This document shows positions 1-9,464 of a stretch of 64,000 bases of DNA, in pieces. A model generated the notes under the pieces. It did no database searches and was not told the origin of the DNA. It saw only the letters and a list, made by a program, of their open reading frames with translations. The position numbers and the translations under genes are program-made. Source of the stretch: CALANV01 sp036381615 (GTDB taxonomy: Bacteria; Pseudomonadota; Alphaproteobacteria; CACIAM-22H2); the NCBI GenBank assembly GCA_036381615.1, contig DASVCL010000027.1, forward strand, positions 62,001 to 126,000. The letters run 5' to 3'. Position 1 is the first letter of the stretch, and each line of letters starts with the position of its first letter.

Positions 1-889
1 GATTGCCCTGGAATTCCGAGAAGATCGCCGCGAACGGCTTGCCCATGAAATTGGCGAGCACATTGAGGCGCCCGCGGTGCGGCATGCCGATGACGATTTC
101 GCGGATGCCGAGCTGCCCGCCGCGCTTGATGATCTGCTCGAGCGCCGGAATGGCGGCCTCGCCGCCTTCGAGCCCGAAGCGCTTGGTGCCGGTGTATTTC
201 CGGTCGAGGAATCTCTCGAACGTCTCGGCGACCGTCAGCCGCTCGAGGATCGCGCGCTTGCCCTTCTCGGTGAAGTCGGTGTGGTTGCGGATCCCCTCGA
301 TGCGCTCCTGGATCCAGCGCTTCTGCTCGGGATCGCCGATGTGCATGAACTCGACGCCGATCGTGCCGCAATAGGTGTCGCGCAGGACCGACAGGATTTC
401 CGCGAGCGTCGCCGTCTCGCCCAGGCCCAGCACGTTGTCGATGAAGATCGGCCGGTCGTAGTCGGCTTCCGAAAACCCGTAGGTGGCCGGGTCGAGCTCG
501 GGATGGGGGTCGCGTTTCTCGAGCCCCAGCGGATCGAGCTTGGCCAGCATGTGACCGCGGACCCGGTAGGCGCGGATCAGCATCAGCGCCCGGATGGAGT
601 CGAGCGTCGCCGCCCTCAGCTGCTCCAGCGTCGCCGTCGCGGCCGCCCCGTTGGCCTTGGCGGGTTTCGCCTCGACCTCGCCGATGGCGGAGCCGTTGCG
701 CCGGGCCCAGCTTGGCCCCTTGAGCGCCGCGTCGGCGGCGGCAACGTCGTCGTGGAAGCCCGCAAAGAATTCCGCCCAGCTCGGATCGACCGAACGCGGA
801 TCACGGAGGTAGCGGGCGTAGAGGTCGGAGATGAAAGCGCCGTTGGCGCCGCTCAGGATCGTCTTGAGGTCCGGTTGCATTACGGTCAT
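1..889 (-). CDS. sucA: 2-oxoglutarate dehydrogenase E1 component (3' part outside window)
   Basis: This is the amino-terminal part of the thiamine-diphosphate E1 subunit that decarboxylates 2-oxoglutarate in the TCA cycle. The translation from ATG at 889 reads MTVMQPDLKTILSGANG and contains family blocks such as IRAYRVRGHMLAKLDPLG, EFMHIGDPEQKRWIQERIE and GMPHRGRLNVLANFMGKP. The frame stays open to base 1, so about 295 of roughly 960 residues are present. A second in-frame ATG lies at 880; neither has a strong Shine-Dalgarno (SD) sequence. It follows sucD on the same strand by 94 bp, the usual alphaproteobacterial order sucC-sucD-sucA. Confidence 0.95.
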   Translation of the reverse strand, partial: MTVMQPDLKTILSGANGAFISDLYARYLRDPRSVDPSWAEFFAGFHDDVAAADAALKGPSWARRNGSAIGEVEAKPAKANGAAATATLEQLRAATLDSIRALMLIRAYRVRGHMLAKLDPLGLEKRDPHPELDPATYGFSEADYDRPIFIDNVLGLGETATLAEILSVLRDTYCGTIGVEFMHIGDPEQKRWIQERIEGIRNHTDFTEKGKRAILERLTVAETFERFLDRKYTGTKRFGLEGGEAAIPALEQIIKRGGQLGIREIVIGMPHRGRLNVLANFMGKPFAAIFSEFQGN

Positions 890-983
890 CTGATGGGGCG
901 GCCCGGATCATCGGCCGGGGCGCCGTTGGGTATACCCCGTCGTCGTACCCTTTATATGGGCGGGTGCAGCCCGCTACAAAAGC

Positions 984-1859
984 CTAGCCCTTGAGGACCT
1001 TGAGCATCGTGCTCCCGAGCGCCGCCGGGGAATCCGCGACCCGGATGCCGGCCGACTTCATCGCCTCGATCTTGTCGCCTGCCCCGCCTTTGCCGCCCGA
1101 GATGATGGCGCCGGCATGGCCCATGCGACGTCCCGGCGGGGCCGTGGCGCCCGCGATGAATCCGACCACCGGCTTCTTAACCTTGGAGGACTTGAGGAAG
1201 TCGGCTGCGTCCTCCTCGGCCGTGCCGCCGATCTCGCCGATCATTATGATCGCCTCGGTTTCCGGATCCTTAAGGAACAGCTCGAGGCAGTCGATGAAAT
1301 TGGTCCCGTTGACCGGGTCGCCCCCGATGCCGATGCAGGTGGACTGCCCCAGCCCGGCCGCCGTGGTCTGCGCGACCGCCTCGTAGGTCAGCGTGCCCGA
1401 CCGCGACACGATGCCGATCTTGCCCCGGGAATGGATGTGGCCGGGCATGATGCCGATCTTGCATTCGCCCGGCGTGATGATCCCCGGGCAGTTCGGCCCG
1501 ATGAGGCGCGTCTTGGAGCCCGCCAGCGCCCGCTTGACCCGGACCATGTCGAGCACGGGGATGCCCTCGGTGATGCACACGACGAGCGGGATCTCGGCGT
1601 CGATCGCCTCGAGGATCGCGTCGGCCGCGAACGGCGGCGGCACGTAGATCACCGAGGCATCGGCGCCGGTTTTGGCCACCGCCTCGGCGACGGTGTCGAA
1701 TACCGGCAGGTCGAGATGCTTCGTCCCGCCTTTGCCCGGCGTGACGCCGCCGACCATCTTGGTGCCGTAGGCGATCGCCTGCTCGGAATGGAACGTGCCC
1801 TGAGCGCCGGTGAAACCCTGGCAGATGACTTTCGTGTTCTTATCGACGAGAACGGCCAT
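984..1859 (-). CDS. sucD: Succinyl-CoA synthetase (ADP-forming) alpha subunit
   Basis: Alpha subunit of succinate-CoA ligase, which makes ATP or GTP from succinyl-CoA. Its 291 residues match the family length. The CoA-binding Rossmann region is N-terminal (CQGFTGAQGTFHSEQAI), GPNCPGIITPGECKIGIMPG follows, and the phosphorylated histidine is His248 in GHAGAIISGGKGGAG. The ATG lies 3 bp after the sucC stop, so the two subunits should be co-translated. sucA follows downstream. Confidence 0.97.
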   Translation of the reverse strand: MAVLVDKNTKVICQGFTGAQGTFHSEQAIAYGTKMVGGVTPGKGGTKHLDLPVFDTVAEAVAKTGADASVIYVPPPFAADAILEAIDAEIPLVVCITEGIPVLDMVRVKRALAGSKTRLIGPNCPGIITPGECKIGIMPGHIHSRGKIGIVSRSGTLTYEAVAQTTAAGLGQSTCIGIGGDPVNGTNFIDCLELFLKDPETEAIIMIGEIGGTAEEDAADFLKSSKVKKPVVGFIAGATAPPGRRMGHAGAIISGGKGGAGDKIEAMKSAGIRVADSPAALGSTMLKVLKG

Positions 1860-1862
1860 CGC

Positions 1863-3059
1863 TTACGCCGCCTCCTTCACGGCCTTGACGATCTTTTCCG
1901 CGGCGTCGGCGAGATTGTCGGCGGAGATGATCTTGAGTCCCGACTGTTTCAGAACCTTCTTGCCCAGCTCGACATTCGTGCCTTCGAGGCGAACGACGAG
2001 CGGCACGTTGAGCGCGACCTCGCGCGCCGCGGCGACGACGCCCTCGGCGATGACGTCGCAGCGCATGATGCCGCCGAAGATGTTGACCAGAATGCCTTCG
2101 ACGTTCGGGTCCGACAGAATCAGCTTGAACGCGGTGGTGACGCGCTCGCGCGTGGCGCCGCCGCCGACGTCGAGGAAGTTGGCGGGCTCGCCGCCATACA
2201 GCTTGATGATGTCCATGGTCGCCATGGCGAGGCCGGCGCCGTTGACCATGCAACCGATATTGCCATCGAGCTTGACGTAGCTGAGCGAGTGCTTCGCCGC
2301 CTCGAGCTCCATCGGATCCTCCTCGTCGGGATCGCGGAGCTCCTCGATGTCCTTGTGACGGAACAGCGCGTTGTCGTCGAAATTGATCTTGGCGTCGAGC
2401 GCCAGCACGTCGCCCGCCCCGGTGACGACCAGGGGGTTGATCTCGACGATCGAACAGTCGAGGCCGACGAACGCCTGGTACATCGCCGTCACGAACTTGA
2501 CGGCGGACCCGACCTGCTTGCCTTCGAGCCCGAGCCCGAACGCGATCTTGCGCGCATGGAACGGCTGCAGCCCCGTCGTCGGATCGATCGCGACCTTCAG
2601 GATCTTCTCCGGGTGCTTCGCGGCGACCTCCTCGATTTCCATGCCGCCTTCGGTCGAGGCGATGATGGTGATGCGGCTCGTCGCGCGATCGATCAGCATG
2701 CCGAGATAGAGCTCGCGCTTGATGTCGCAGCCTTCCTCGACGTAGACGCGCTTGACTTCCTTGCCCTTGGCGCCGGTCTGTTTCGTGACGAGCGTCTTGC
2801 CGATCATGGCGGCGGCGTTCGCCTTCACCTCGGCCAGGGACTTGACGACGCGCACGCCGCCCTTGCCCTGTGGATCCTCCTTGAAGCGCCCCGCCCCGCG
2901 GCCGCCGGCGTGGATCTGCGCCTTGACGACCCAGACGGAGCCGCCGAGATCGCGGGCGACCTGCTCGGCCTCGTCCGGCGTATATGCGACGCCGCCCTTC
3001 GGCATCGCCACGCCGTAGCGCGCGAGCAAGGACTTGGCCTGATACTCGTGGATGTTCAT
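1863..3059 (-). CDS. sucC: Succinyl-CoA synthetase (ADP-forming) beta subunit
   Basis: Beta subunit, 398 residues, with the family start MNIHEYQAKSLLARYGV. The ATP-grasp domain is N-terminal, with the Lys/Arg/Gly block VVKAQIHAGGRGAGRFK. The C-terminal ligase domain carries VNGAGLAMATMDIIKLYGG and NIFGGIMRCDVIAEG. It sits 174 bp downstream of mdh and 3 bp upstream of sucD. A candidate promoter and a GC hairpin lie in the mdh-sucC gap, so sucCDA could be transcribed both from mdh and independently. Confidence 0.97.
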   Translation of the reverse strand: MNIHEYQAKSLLARYGVAMPKGGVAYTPDEAEQVARDLGGSVWVVKAQIHAGGRGAGRFKEDPQGKGGVRVVKSLAEVKANAAAMIGKTLVTKQTGAKGKEVKRVYVEEGCDIKRELYLGMLIDRATSRITIIASTEGGMEIEEVAAKHPEKILKVAIDPTTGLQPFHARKIAFGLGLEGKQVGSAVKFVTAMYQAFVGLDCSIVEINPLVVTGAGDVLALDAKINFDDNALFRHKDIEELRDPDEEDPMELEAAKHSLSYVKLDGNIGCMVNGAGLAMATMDIIKLYGGEPANFLDVGGGATRERVTTAFKLILSDPNVEGILVNIFGGIMRCDVIAEGVVAAAREVALNVPLVVRLEGTNVELGKKVLKQSGLKIISADNLADAAEKIVKAVKEAA

Positions 3060-3147
3060 GACGCTCCCCGGTGCTCGGAAGAAAAAGACGGTCGCCCCCG
3101 CCCGACCGGGCGGGTCGTCCGATGTCGCGTGCGTGGAAGTGCCGCGT

Positions 3148-3175
3148 AATTTAGCATTCTGGCCTGTGCCTGCAA
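3148..3175 (-). promoter_or_regulatory. Candidate promoter for sucC
   Basis: On the minus strand, TTGCAG (3175-3170) is followed after 16 bp by TAAATT (3153-3148), resembling -35 and -10 elements. The expected start point is about 80 bp upstream of the sucC ATG. This is by eye only. Confidence 0.4.
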
Positions 3176-3189
3176 CCGCACCTGACGAC

Positions 3190-3221
3190 GCCGCCGCGGA
3201 ACCGAACGTGAACGCGGCGGC
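3190..3221 (-). other. GC hairpin between mdh and sucC
   Basis: GCCGCCGCG at 3190-3198 is the exact reverse complement of CGCGGCGGC at 3213-3221, giving a 9-bp stem with a 14-nt loop, just after the mdh stop. No T-run follows on the minus strand. It may partly terminate the mdh message or protect its 3' end. Confidence 0.45.
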
Positions 3222-3233
3222 GCCGCCCTCCTG

Positions 3234-4202
3234 TCAGATCTTACCTTCTTTCTTGAGCATGTCCGCGGCGACGCCGCAGAGCGTGCGGACGGCGTTCACG
3301 GACTTCTCGAACATGGCGCGCTCGTCGTCGTTCAGGCTGATCTCGACCACGCGCTCGACGCCGCCCGCGCCGATCACGACCGGCACGCCGACATAGAGGT
3401 CCTTCACGCCGTACTGGCCGCTGAGCCACGCGGCGCAGGGCAGGACGCGCTTCTTGTCGCGCAGATAGCTCGCCGCCATCTCGATCGCCGAGGCCGCGGG
3501 CGCATAGAACGCCGAGCCCGTCTTGAGCAGGTTCACGATCTCGGCGCCGCCGTCGCGCGTGCGCTGAACGATCTTGTCGATCCGATCCTGCGTCGACCAG
3601 CCCATCTTGATCAGGTCGGGCACGGGAATGCCGGCGACCGACGAATAGCGGACCAGCGGCACCATCGTGTCGCCATGGCCGCCGAGCACGAACGCCGTCA
3701 CGTCCTCGACCGAAACCTTGAACTCCTCGGCCAGGAAGTAGCGGAACCGCGCCGAGTCGAGGACGCCCGCCATGCCGACGACCTTGTTGTGCGGCAGGCC
3801 CGAGAGCTCGCGCATCACCCACACCATGACGTCAAGCGGGTTGGTGACGACGATGACGAAGGCGTTCGGGCAGTACTTCTTGATGTTCTCCGCAACCGTC
3901 GCGATGACCTTCGCGTTGGTGCTGATCAGGTCGTCGCGGCTCATGCCCGGCTTGCGCGGCACGCCGGCCGTGACGATGACGACGTCGGCGTCCTTGAGGT
4001 CTGCGTAATCGTTCGTGCCGAGGAAGCGCGCGTCGAAGCCTTCGATCGTCGACGACTGCGCGATGTCGAGGCCTTTGCCCTGGGGAACGCCCTCGACGAT
4101 GTCGAACAGGACGACGTCGCCCAGTTCCTTGAGCCCGGCGAGCAGGGCGAGCGTGCCGCCGATCTGGCCGGCGCCGACCAAAGCGATCTTGTTGCGAGCC
4201 AT
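3234..4202 (-). CDS. mdh: Malate dehydrogenase (NAD-dependent)
   Basis: Oxidises malate to oxaloacetate. The start MARNKIALVGAGQIGG at 4202 gives 322 residues, the usual length for the LDH-like alphaproteobacterial MDH. The Rossmann glycines are GAGQIGG (9-15), with Asp34 as NAD-selective acid. The substrate arginine loop is VPRKPGMSRDDL (81-92), and the catalytic histidine is His176 in LGGHGDTMVPL. The frame is open well upstream of 4202, but that extension has no MDH character, so the shorter start is chosen. It heads the mdh-sucC-sucD-sucA run. Confidence 0.96.
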   Translation of the reverse strand: MARNKIALVGAGQIGGTLALLAGLKELGDVVLFDIVEGVPQGKGLDIAQSSTIEGFDARFLGTNDYADLKDADVVIVTAGVPRKPGMSRDDLISTNAKVIATVAENIKKYCPNAFVIVVTNPLDVMVWVMRELSGLPHNKVVGMAGVLDSARFRYFLAEEFKVSVEDVTAFVLGGHGDTMVPLVRYSSVAGIPVPDLIKMGWSTQDRIDKIVQRTRDGGAEIVNLLKTGSAFYAPAASAIEMAASYLRDKKRVLPCAAWLSGQYGVKDLYVGVPVVIGAGGVERVVEISLNDDERAMFEKSVNAVRTLCGVAADMLKKEGKI

Positions 4203-4381
4203 GAATGCCTCGGCTTGTTGCTTGTTGCGGTTGCGAAAAAAGGCGCCGCTTCGTACCCCGATTCCGGCGCTGGAGCAAGGGGGCGGACGGTCATCCGGGG
4301 AACGTCCCACCATCGGGGCAGGCCCGCGGCGGAGGCCCGGGGCAAAAACGGCGCGATGCCGGGCGGAATCCGCCCCGGATG

Positions 4382-4633
4382 TCAGAACAGGCTTCTCATA
4401 TCGGCCCAACCGTTTCGGGCCATGCAGGCGTTGTAAACGACCCATTGCCGGTTGGTGTAGTCCTGGCCGCTGCCGCCGCTTCCCATCGACTCGCGCCAGC
4501 AGATCGCCCGGGCCTCCGGCCACGGCGTCGCATCCGGACGTGTCTGCGTATAGCCGGCAGGACCGCCGGACGCGCAGGCCCCGACGAGGGCGGCAAGGCC
4601 GATGACCGTCAGGCGGCTCGCTCTCGAACTCAT
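4382..4633 (-). CDS. Small lipoprotein of unknown function
   Basis: An 83-residue protein starting MSSRASRLTVIGLAALVGAC, with a short basic n-region, a hydrophobic core and lipobox LVGAC ending at Cys20. The mature part is small and contains ARAICWRESMGSGGSGQDYTNRQ and ends NACMARNGWADMRSLF, a Cys/Trp-rich pattern seen in short alphaproteobacterial lipoproteins. An SD-like GAGAAG precedes the ATG by about 6 bp. It lies between zapE and mdh on the same strand. Export and lipidation are inferred from the signal; the function is unknown. Confidence 0.75.
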   Translation of the reverse strand: MSSRASRLTVIGLAALVGACASGGPAGYTQTRPDATPWPEARAICWRESMGSGGSGQDYTNRQWVVYNACMARNGWADMRSLF

Positions 4634-4757
4634 TTGTCTTCTCGCTAGGGTTACGGAGTGCCGGCCCCGTCGGCGTGCAACGGTACCGCCGCCCCATTCC
4701 ACGCGGCCGGACCGCCGCGGGTTCCATGCGGGAACGGAATTCCTGCCCAGATCCGCG

Positions 4758-5891
4758 TCAGGTCAGGTGCGGACTGCCGAGATAGTCCTCGCTCTGCATC
4801 TCGTGCAGCCGCGAGACGGTGCGGCGGAACTCCGCCGCGTGGTCCCCTTGCGGGTAAAGGGCCTCCGGCGCCGCCTCGGCGGCGCAGATCAGGTTGACGC
4901 GGTGCTCATAGAGCTCGTCGATCAGCGTGATGAACCGCCTGGCGGCGTTGCGTTCGTCGGGGCCGATGACACGGATGCCGTCGAGGACGAGCGCCTCGAA
5001 ATGCGTCGCGAGGGCGACGAAGTCGGCGGGACCGAGGGGCCGCTCGCACAGGTCGGCGAACGACGCCATGGCGACACCGCGCGCGGCACGGGGCACGATC
5101 AGCTCGCGCCCCTGCACCCGGATCTTCTGCGGCGATCCGACCTCGCCGTCCGTCAGGTAGAGAAACATCGACTCGAGCGCCGCGGTCGCGTCGGGCCCGA
5201 GCGGCGTGTAGTAGACCGGCGTGCCCTTGATCCGCTGACGGCGATAGTCGATACCGCCATCGAGCTCCAGCACGTCGAGCCGCGCCTTGATCAGGTCGAT
5301 CGTCGGCAGAAAGCGTTCCCGCTGCAGTCCGCCGGCATAGAGATCGTCCGGCGCGCTGTTCGAAGTGGTGACGATCACCACGCCGCGCGCGAACAGCGCC
5401 TCCAGCAGACGTCCCAGAATCATCGCATCGGCAATGTTGGTGACCTGAAACTCGTCGAAGCAGAGGAGCCAGGCCTCCTCCGCGATCCGGTCGGCCAGCG
5501 GCATCAGCGGGTGCACGCCGGCGCGCGGCGACGCCGCCTTCTGGCCCATGTAGAGCCGGTCGTGAATTTCGAGCATGAAGGCGTTGAAATGCACCCGACG
5601 CTTCTTCTCGACCGGTGCGGTCGCGAAGAACAGGTCCATCAGCATCGACTTGCCGCGCCCGACCCCGCCGAAGATATAGAGCCCGTTCGGGGCCGGATCG
5701 GGCCGGCGGGCAAGGCCGAGACGCGCGCGCCAGCCGCCGGCCTCGGCCCCCGGCCGGTAGCCTTTCAGTGCCCGATGAAGGCTCTCGAGCTTCTCCGCAG
5801 CAAGCGCCTGAGCGGGATCGTGTCTGAGCCGGCCTTCGGCCAGCCGTGCCCGATAGGCGGCGAGAGGGCCCTCGCCAGTGTCCGAAGTCAT
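4758..5891 (-). CDS. zapE: Cell division protein ZapE (AFG1-like ATPase)
   Basis: AFG1-family P-loop ATPase, 377 residues, linked in E. coli to Z-ring stability. Walker A is GGVGRGKSMLMDLFF, and Walker B is LLCFDEFQVTNIADAMIL, the family signature. The arginine-rich sensor region TTSNSAPDDLYAGGLQRERF follows. It lies upstream of the lipoprotein and mdh on the same strand, a common alphaproteobacterial neighbourhood. Confidence 0.93.
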   Translation of the reverse strand: MTSDTGEGPLAAYRARLAEGRLRHDPAQALAAEKLESLHRALKGYRPGAEAGGWRARLGLARRPDPAPNGLYIFGGVGRGKSMLMDLFFATAPVEKKRRVHFNAFMLEIHDRLYMGQKAASPRAGVHPLMPLADRIAEEAWLLCFDEFQVTNIADAMILGRLLEALFARGVVIVTTSNSAPDDLYAGGLQRERFLPTIDLIKARLDVLELDGGIDYRRQRIKGTPVYYTPLGPDATAALESMFLYLTDGEVGSPQKIRVQGRELIVPRAARGVAMASFADLCERPLGPADFVALATHFEALVLDGIRVIGPDERNAARRFITLIDELYEHRVNLICAAEAAPEALYPQGDHAAEFRRTVSRLHEMQSEDYLGSPHLT

Positions 5892-5960
5892 CGCGCGCGG
5901 GACTTAAGCGATGGTCGGCGCGATGTAAAGACCGCACATCGATGCACCCGGCACGCGCGA

Positions 5961-6842
5961 TCAACCGCCATGGATCGGGACGGGCACGTTGTCGATCAGC
6001 CGCACCTTGCCGAGATACGCGGCGGCCAGAACGCGCGCATCCCGCGCCGCGCGGGCGACGGGCTCGAGCGTCTCGGCATCCCGCGCCTCGAGATACTGCA
6101 CCGGCCCGAAGCCGGCGCGCTGGAGTTCGGCGCGCCCTTCGGCGAGGAGCGGTGCGGCCTCCGCCCCTTGCGCGAGAAGCCGTGCGATCCGCGCCAGCAC
6201 CTGATGCAGTACGGGGGCGATCTGCCGCTGCTCGGGCGACAGGTACGCGTTGCGCGAGGACAGCGCCAGGCCGTCCGCCTCCCGCACCGTCGGCACGCCG
6301 ATGACGCGCACCGGGATATCGAGGTCGCGGACCAGACGCTTGATCACCAGAAGCTGCTGATAGTCCTTCTCCCCGAACAGCGCCACGTCGGGCAGCGCCT
6401 GCAGCAGCAGCTTGGTCACCACCGTGGCGACGCCGGCAAAGTGACCGGGGCGAAAGCGGCCGCACAGATCCTCGGTGAGGCCCGCCACCGTCACGGTGGT
6501 GCTGGCGCTAGGCCGATACATCTCCTCGACCGTGGGGATGAAGACCGCATCGGCGCCGACGCTTTCGAGCTTGGCGAGGTCACCCGGCTCGTCGCGCGGA
6601 TAGCTGTGGAAATCCTCGTTCGGGCCGAACTGGGTCGGATTGACGAAGATGGTCGCGACGACGCGGCGGCATTCCGCTTGCGCGGCACGCACCAGCGCAA
6701 GATGACCCGCGTGCAGCGCGCCCATCGTCGGCACCAGCGCGACGGTCTCACCGGCGGTGCGGAATCCGCGCACGAGCGCCCGCAATTCATCGACCCGGCG
6801 GACGATGGCAGGCGTCCGCGATGTGGCGTCAGTGCCGGCCAT
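5961..6842 (-). CDS. panC: Pantothenate synthetase
   Basis: Condenses pantoate with beta-alanine using ATP. The nucleotidyl-transferase HIGH-like motif is in VPTMGALHAGHLALVRAA, ATIFVNPTQFGPNEDF follows, and the KMSKS-like loop is LALSSRNAYLSPEQR. The ATG at 6842 gives 293 residues; a GTG 9 bp upstream would add three. No panB is adjacent. It ends 69 bp upstream of zapE on the same strand. Confidence 0.95.
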   Translation of the reverse strand: MAGTDATSRTPAIVRRVDELRALVRGFRTAGETVALVPTMGALHAGHLALVRAAQAECRRVVATIFVNPTQFGPNEDFHSYPRDEPGDLAKLESVGADAVFIPTVEEMYRPSASTTVTVAGLTEDLCGRFRPGHFAGVATVVTKLLLQALPDVALFGEKDYQQLLVIKRLVRDLDIPVRVIGVPTVREADGLALSSRNAYLSPEQRQIAPVLHQVLARIARLLAQGAEAAPLLAEGRAELQRAGFGPVQYLEARDAETLEPVARAARDARVLAAAYLGKVRLIDNVPVPIHGG

Positions 6843-7075
6843 GACGGTCACGCAGATTCCACGTGGTGATACGGAGGTTGCGACTGGTCGTGCTCATCAT
6901 CACTCCCGCATCGTTCGGAGTCGCAAAAACCTTTGCCCTGGCCCCTGGAACAGAAGCCCCTGCCGCTCACGCAGGAAAATCAGCCGAGGGATCGCGGGGC
7001 CTGAGCGGCGCCAACAGCTAGCCGATGCCGCGCGCCTGCGCCAGTGGCACCGCTCCGGACGGCCGCGGGCCGGCG

Positions 7076-8047
7076 TCAGGCCGGCTTGACGCGCGCGAGC
7101 GCCGCCCCGGCCTGTTCGATCATCTGCCGGACGATGTCGGCGGCGGGGAGGACACGGTCGATCAGGTCGACGCCCTCGCCCGCCCACACCACGGCGGTCG
7201 AGAAATCGCCAGCCGCAGCGGCGGCGGCATAGCGCGCGCGTTCGGAGGCAAGCGAGGCCTCGAGCTCCGCTTCGCGCCCGTGCCAGCGGTGGGTGAAGTC
7301 GTTGCGGATGGCGCGTCCGGTATACCGCTTCGGCCAGTCGAGCCCGCGCACCACGTCGAAGATGTGCGTGCGCACGGTCTCGTCGGCGCGCGCCGCAACG
7401 ATGCGCGCCTTCGCCTCGTCATGGCCGAGCGATTCGCGCGCGGCATAAAATCGCGTGCCGACGAGGACGCCCGCCGCGCCGAGCGTCAGCGCCGCCGCCA
7501 GCCCCCGCCCGTCGACGATGCCGCCTGCGGCCGCGACCGGTGTCGGCGCGACCGCATCGACGACGGCGGGCAGCAGCGGCAGCAGCCCGCGTGCCGTCGT
7601 GCCGTGCCCGCCCGCCTCGCTGCCCTGGGCGACGATCACGTCGGCACCCAGCCGCTTGGCCTCGACCGCCTCGGCGGGCGTCTGCACCTGCATGATCAGC
7701 GCCGCGCCGGCGCGCTTGATCTTGTCCGTGAACGGCGCGGCGTCACCGAAGGACAGCATGACGGCGCGAGGCTTGCGGGCAAGCGCCGCGTCCAGCCGCG
7801 CCGGATGCTTGGCGAGATACCAGGTGATGAATCCGATGCCGACCTGGACGTTGCCGGCGGCATCGAATTGCTGATCGATCCAGTCCTCGTCGGAATAGCC
7901 GGCGCCGATCAGGCCGAGACCGCCGGCGTGCGTCACCGCCGCCGCGAGTTCGCCGCCGGCCACACCGCCCATCGGCGCAAGGATGATCGGATGGCGGATG
8001 CCCAGCCGCTCGGTAAGTGTCGTCGCGAAGGTCATGTCGTTGCTCAT
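7076..8047 (-). CDS. Nitronate monooxygenase (2-nitropropane dioxygenase family)
   Basis: FMN-dependent TIM-barrel enzyme, 323 residues. The N-terminal block RHPIILAPMGGVAGGELAAAV and the phosphate-binding VIVAQGSEAGGHGTTARGLL are typical, as is VAAAGGIVDGRGLAAALTLGAAGVLVGTRF. Family members oxidise alkyl nitronates or act on related anions. The start overlaps the stop of the upstream dehydrogenase gene by 4 bp (ATGA), making it the last gene of the GntR-led operon. The true substrate is unknown. Confidence 0.88.
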   Translation of the reverse strand: MSNDMTFATTLTERLGIRHPIILAPMGGVAGGELAAAVTHAGGLGLIGAGYSDEDWIDQQFDAAGNVQVGIGFITWYLAKHPARLDAALARKPRAVMLSFGDAAPFTDKIKRAGAALIMQVQTPAEAVEAKRLGADVIVAQGSEAGGHGTTARGLLPLLPAVVDAVAPTPVAAAGGIVDGRGLAAALTLGAAGVLVGTRFYAARESLGHDEAKARIVAARADETVRTHIFDVVRGLDWPKRYTGRAIRNDFTHRWHGREAELEASLASERARYAAAAAAGDFSTAVVWAGEGVDLIDRVLPAADIVRQMIEQAGAALARVKPA

Positions 8048-9411
8048 TCGGCAGCGTGGCGCGCGCCGATTTCGGCGCGGAACACCGTTTCCATCTCGCG
8101 GCGGATCCGAACGGCTTCGAGGCCGTCATCGATCTGCACGTCGGCCCACCGCACCGGCTGTCCCGCCTTGATCGGGTTGACGAGCTTCACCTTGTGGGCG
8201 AGGCCGAGCGGCAGGCCGCCCAGGGCGAGGCTGTCGGCCGCCGGCATCAGCCGGCCATATACCGTGTAGCCGCCCTCGCCGTCGAGCATCTCGCCGGCCT
8301 CGAGATCGCGCTTCGCTGTCGCCACGACGTCGGCACGGAACCCGTCCGGACAGCCGGTGGGCTCGCCGCGCAGGCCCACCGAGGCGACGGAGATGCCGAG
8401 CTCGAGCCCGATCAGATGCCAGCGCTTGTACATCGCGCTGTAACGGCCGGTCGGGTCGGTGACGAGCCCGTATTCCTTGAAGCAGCGGCGCACATATTCG
8501 CTGTCGCCTTCGAACACGACGAACACGCCCCAACGGATGTTGTCGGGGATGGGCCGTCCGTCGCGCTCCAGCGACGACAGGACTTCGACCTGGCCCTTGA
8601 CGTGAAGCTGACCGCCTTCGGATTTCGGGCGGCAGACGAACGGCATGTCCGCGACCGAGCACGGCGGAAATTCGAGCCCGTGCGGCGGTGGCACCAGTCC
8701 GGTCGCGTTGCACACGGCGGCACTCTCGATCGCGGGCTTGGAGCCGTCGAGGAACGAATTGAACATCTGCGGATTGAGGCCGCCGAGCCTCGCCTGCTCG
8801 GCGGTCAGGCCCCAGTGGTCCCACACCGTCTCCGGCGTCGACTGGTGATAGTGCGGCAGCCACTTGTGGCCGCGGCCCGCCGCAACGACGTCGAAGCCGG
8901 CGGCGCGCGCCCAGTCGACGAGGTCGCAGATCAGCGCCGGCTGATCGCCGTAGGCCAGGCTGTAGACGACGCCGGCCGCGGCGGCGCGCCGGGCCAGCAG
9001 CGGACCGCAGAAGGCGTCCGCCTCGACCGTCACCATGATCACGTGTTTCCCGGCCGCGAACGCCTTGAGCGCGTGGCTCACCGCCGCCGGCGGATTGCCG
9101 GTCGCCTCGATGACGATGTCGAGGCCGGGCGCCTTGATCAGCGCATCGACATCGTCGCCGACATGCGTGGCGCCGGTCTTCAGCGCGTCGTCGAGGCTGC
9201 GGGCGCCGATCCGCTCGGCGGGCCAGCCGGTGCGCGCCAGCGCGTCGCGGGCGCGCGGCACCGACAGGTCGGCGACGCCGAGCACGTGCACGCCCGGCGT
9301 GCGCAGCGCCTGGGCCAGATACATCGCGCCGAACTTGCCGGCGCCGATCAGGCCGACGCGCAGCGGCCTGCCGTCGGCCGCGCGCCGGCTGAGGAGACGG
9401 TGCAGATTCAT
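8044..9411 (-). CDS. SAF-domain NAD(P)-dependent dehydrogenase, homoserine dehydrogenase-like
   Basis: A 455-residue protein with an N-terminal Rossmann fold (RVGLIGAGKFGAMYLAQAL, residues 18-36) and DIVIEATGNPPAAVSHAL. The C-terminal part resembles an SAF domain (LEAGEMLDGEGGYTVYGRLMP, then KLVNPIKAGQPVRWADV). This architecture matches the predicted homoserine dehydrogenases with C-terminal SAF domain (COG4091 type), whose substrates are mostly undetermined. It lies between the PhyH dioxygenase and nitronate monooxygenase genes, so a role in a catabolic route with them is inferred. Confidence 0.82.
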   Translation of the reverse strand: MNLHRLLSRRAADGRPLRVGLIGAGKFGAMYLAQALRTPGVHVLGVADLSVPRARDALARTGWPAERIGARSLDDALKTGATHVGDDVDALIKAPGLDIVIEATGNPPAAVSHALKAFAAGKHVIMVTVEADAFCGPLLARRAAAAGVVYSLAYGDQPALICDLVDWARAAGFDVVAAGRGHKWLPHYHQSTPETVWDHWGLTAEQARLGGLNPQMFNSFLDGSKPAIESAAVCNATGLVPPPHGLEFPPCSVADMPFVCRPKSEGGQLHVKGQVEVLSSLERDGRPIPDNIRWGVFVVFEGDSEYVRRCFKEYGLVTDPTGRYSAMYKRWHLIGLELGISVASVGLRGEPTGCPDGFRADVVATAKRDLEAGEMLDGEGGYTVYGRLMPAADSLALGGLPLGLAHKVKLVNPIKAGQPVRWADVQIDDGLEAVRIRREMETVFRAEIGARHAAE

Positions 9412-9464
9412 GTGTCCATTCCCTCGCTCCGCGTCCCTCTCCGGCGGGAGAGGGCCAGGTCACC

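Noticed and set aside
1116..3149. 677-codon plus-strand open frame opposite sucD and sucC
   Set aside because: It is antisense to two well-conserved genes and its Asp/Arg/Val-rich composition is the usual mirror of high-GC codon bias.
4602..6869. 755-codon plus-strand open frame opposite zapE and panC
   Set aside because: Same mirror effect; no SD or recognisable domain, and the minus-strand genes are certain.
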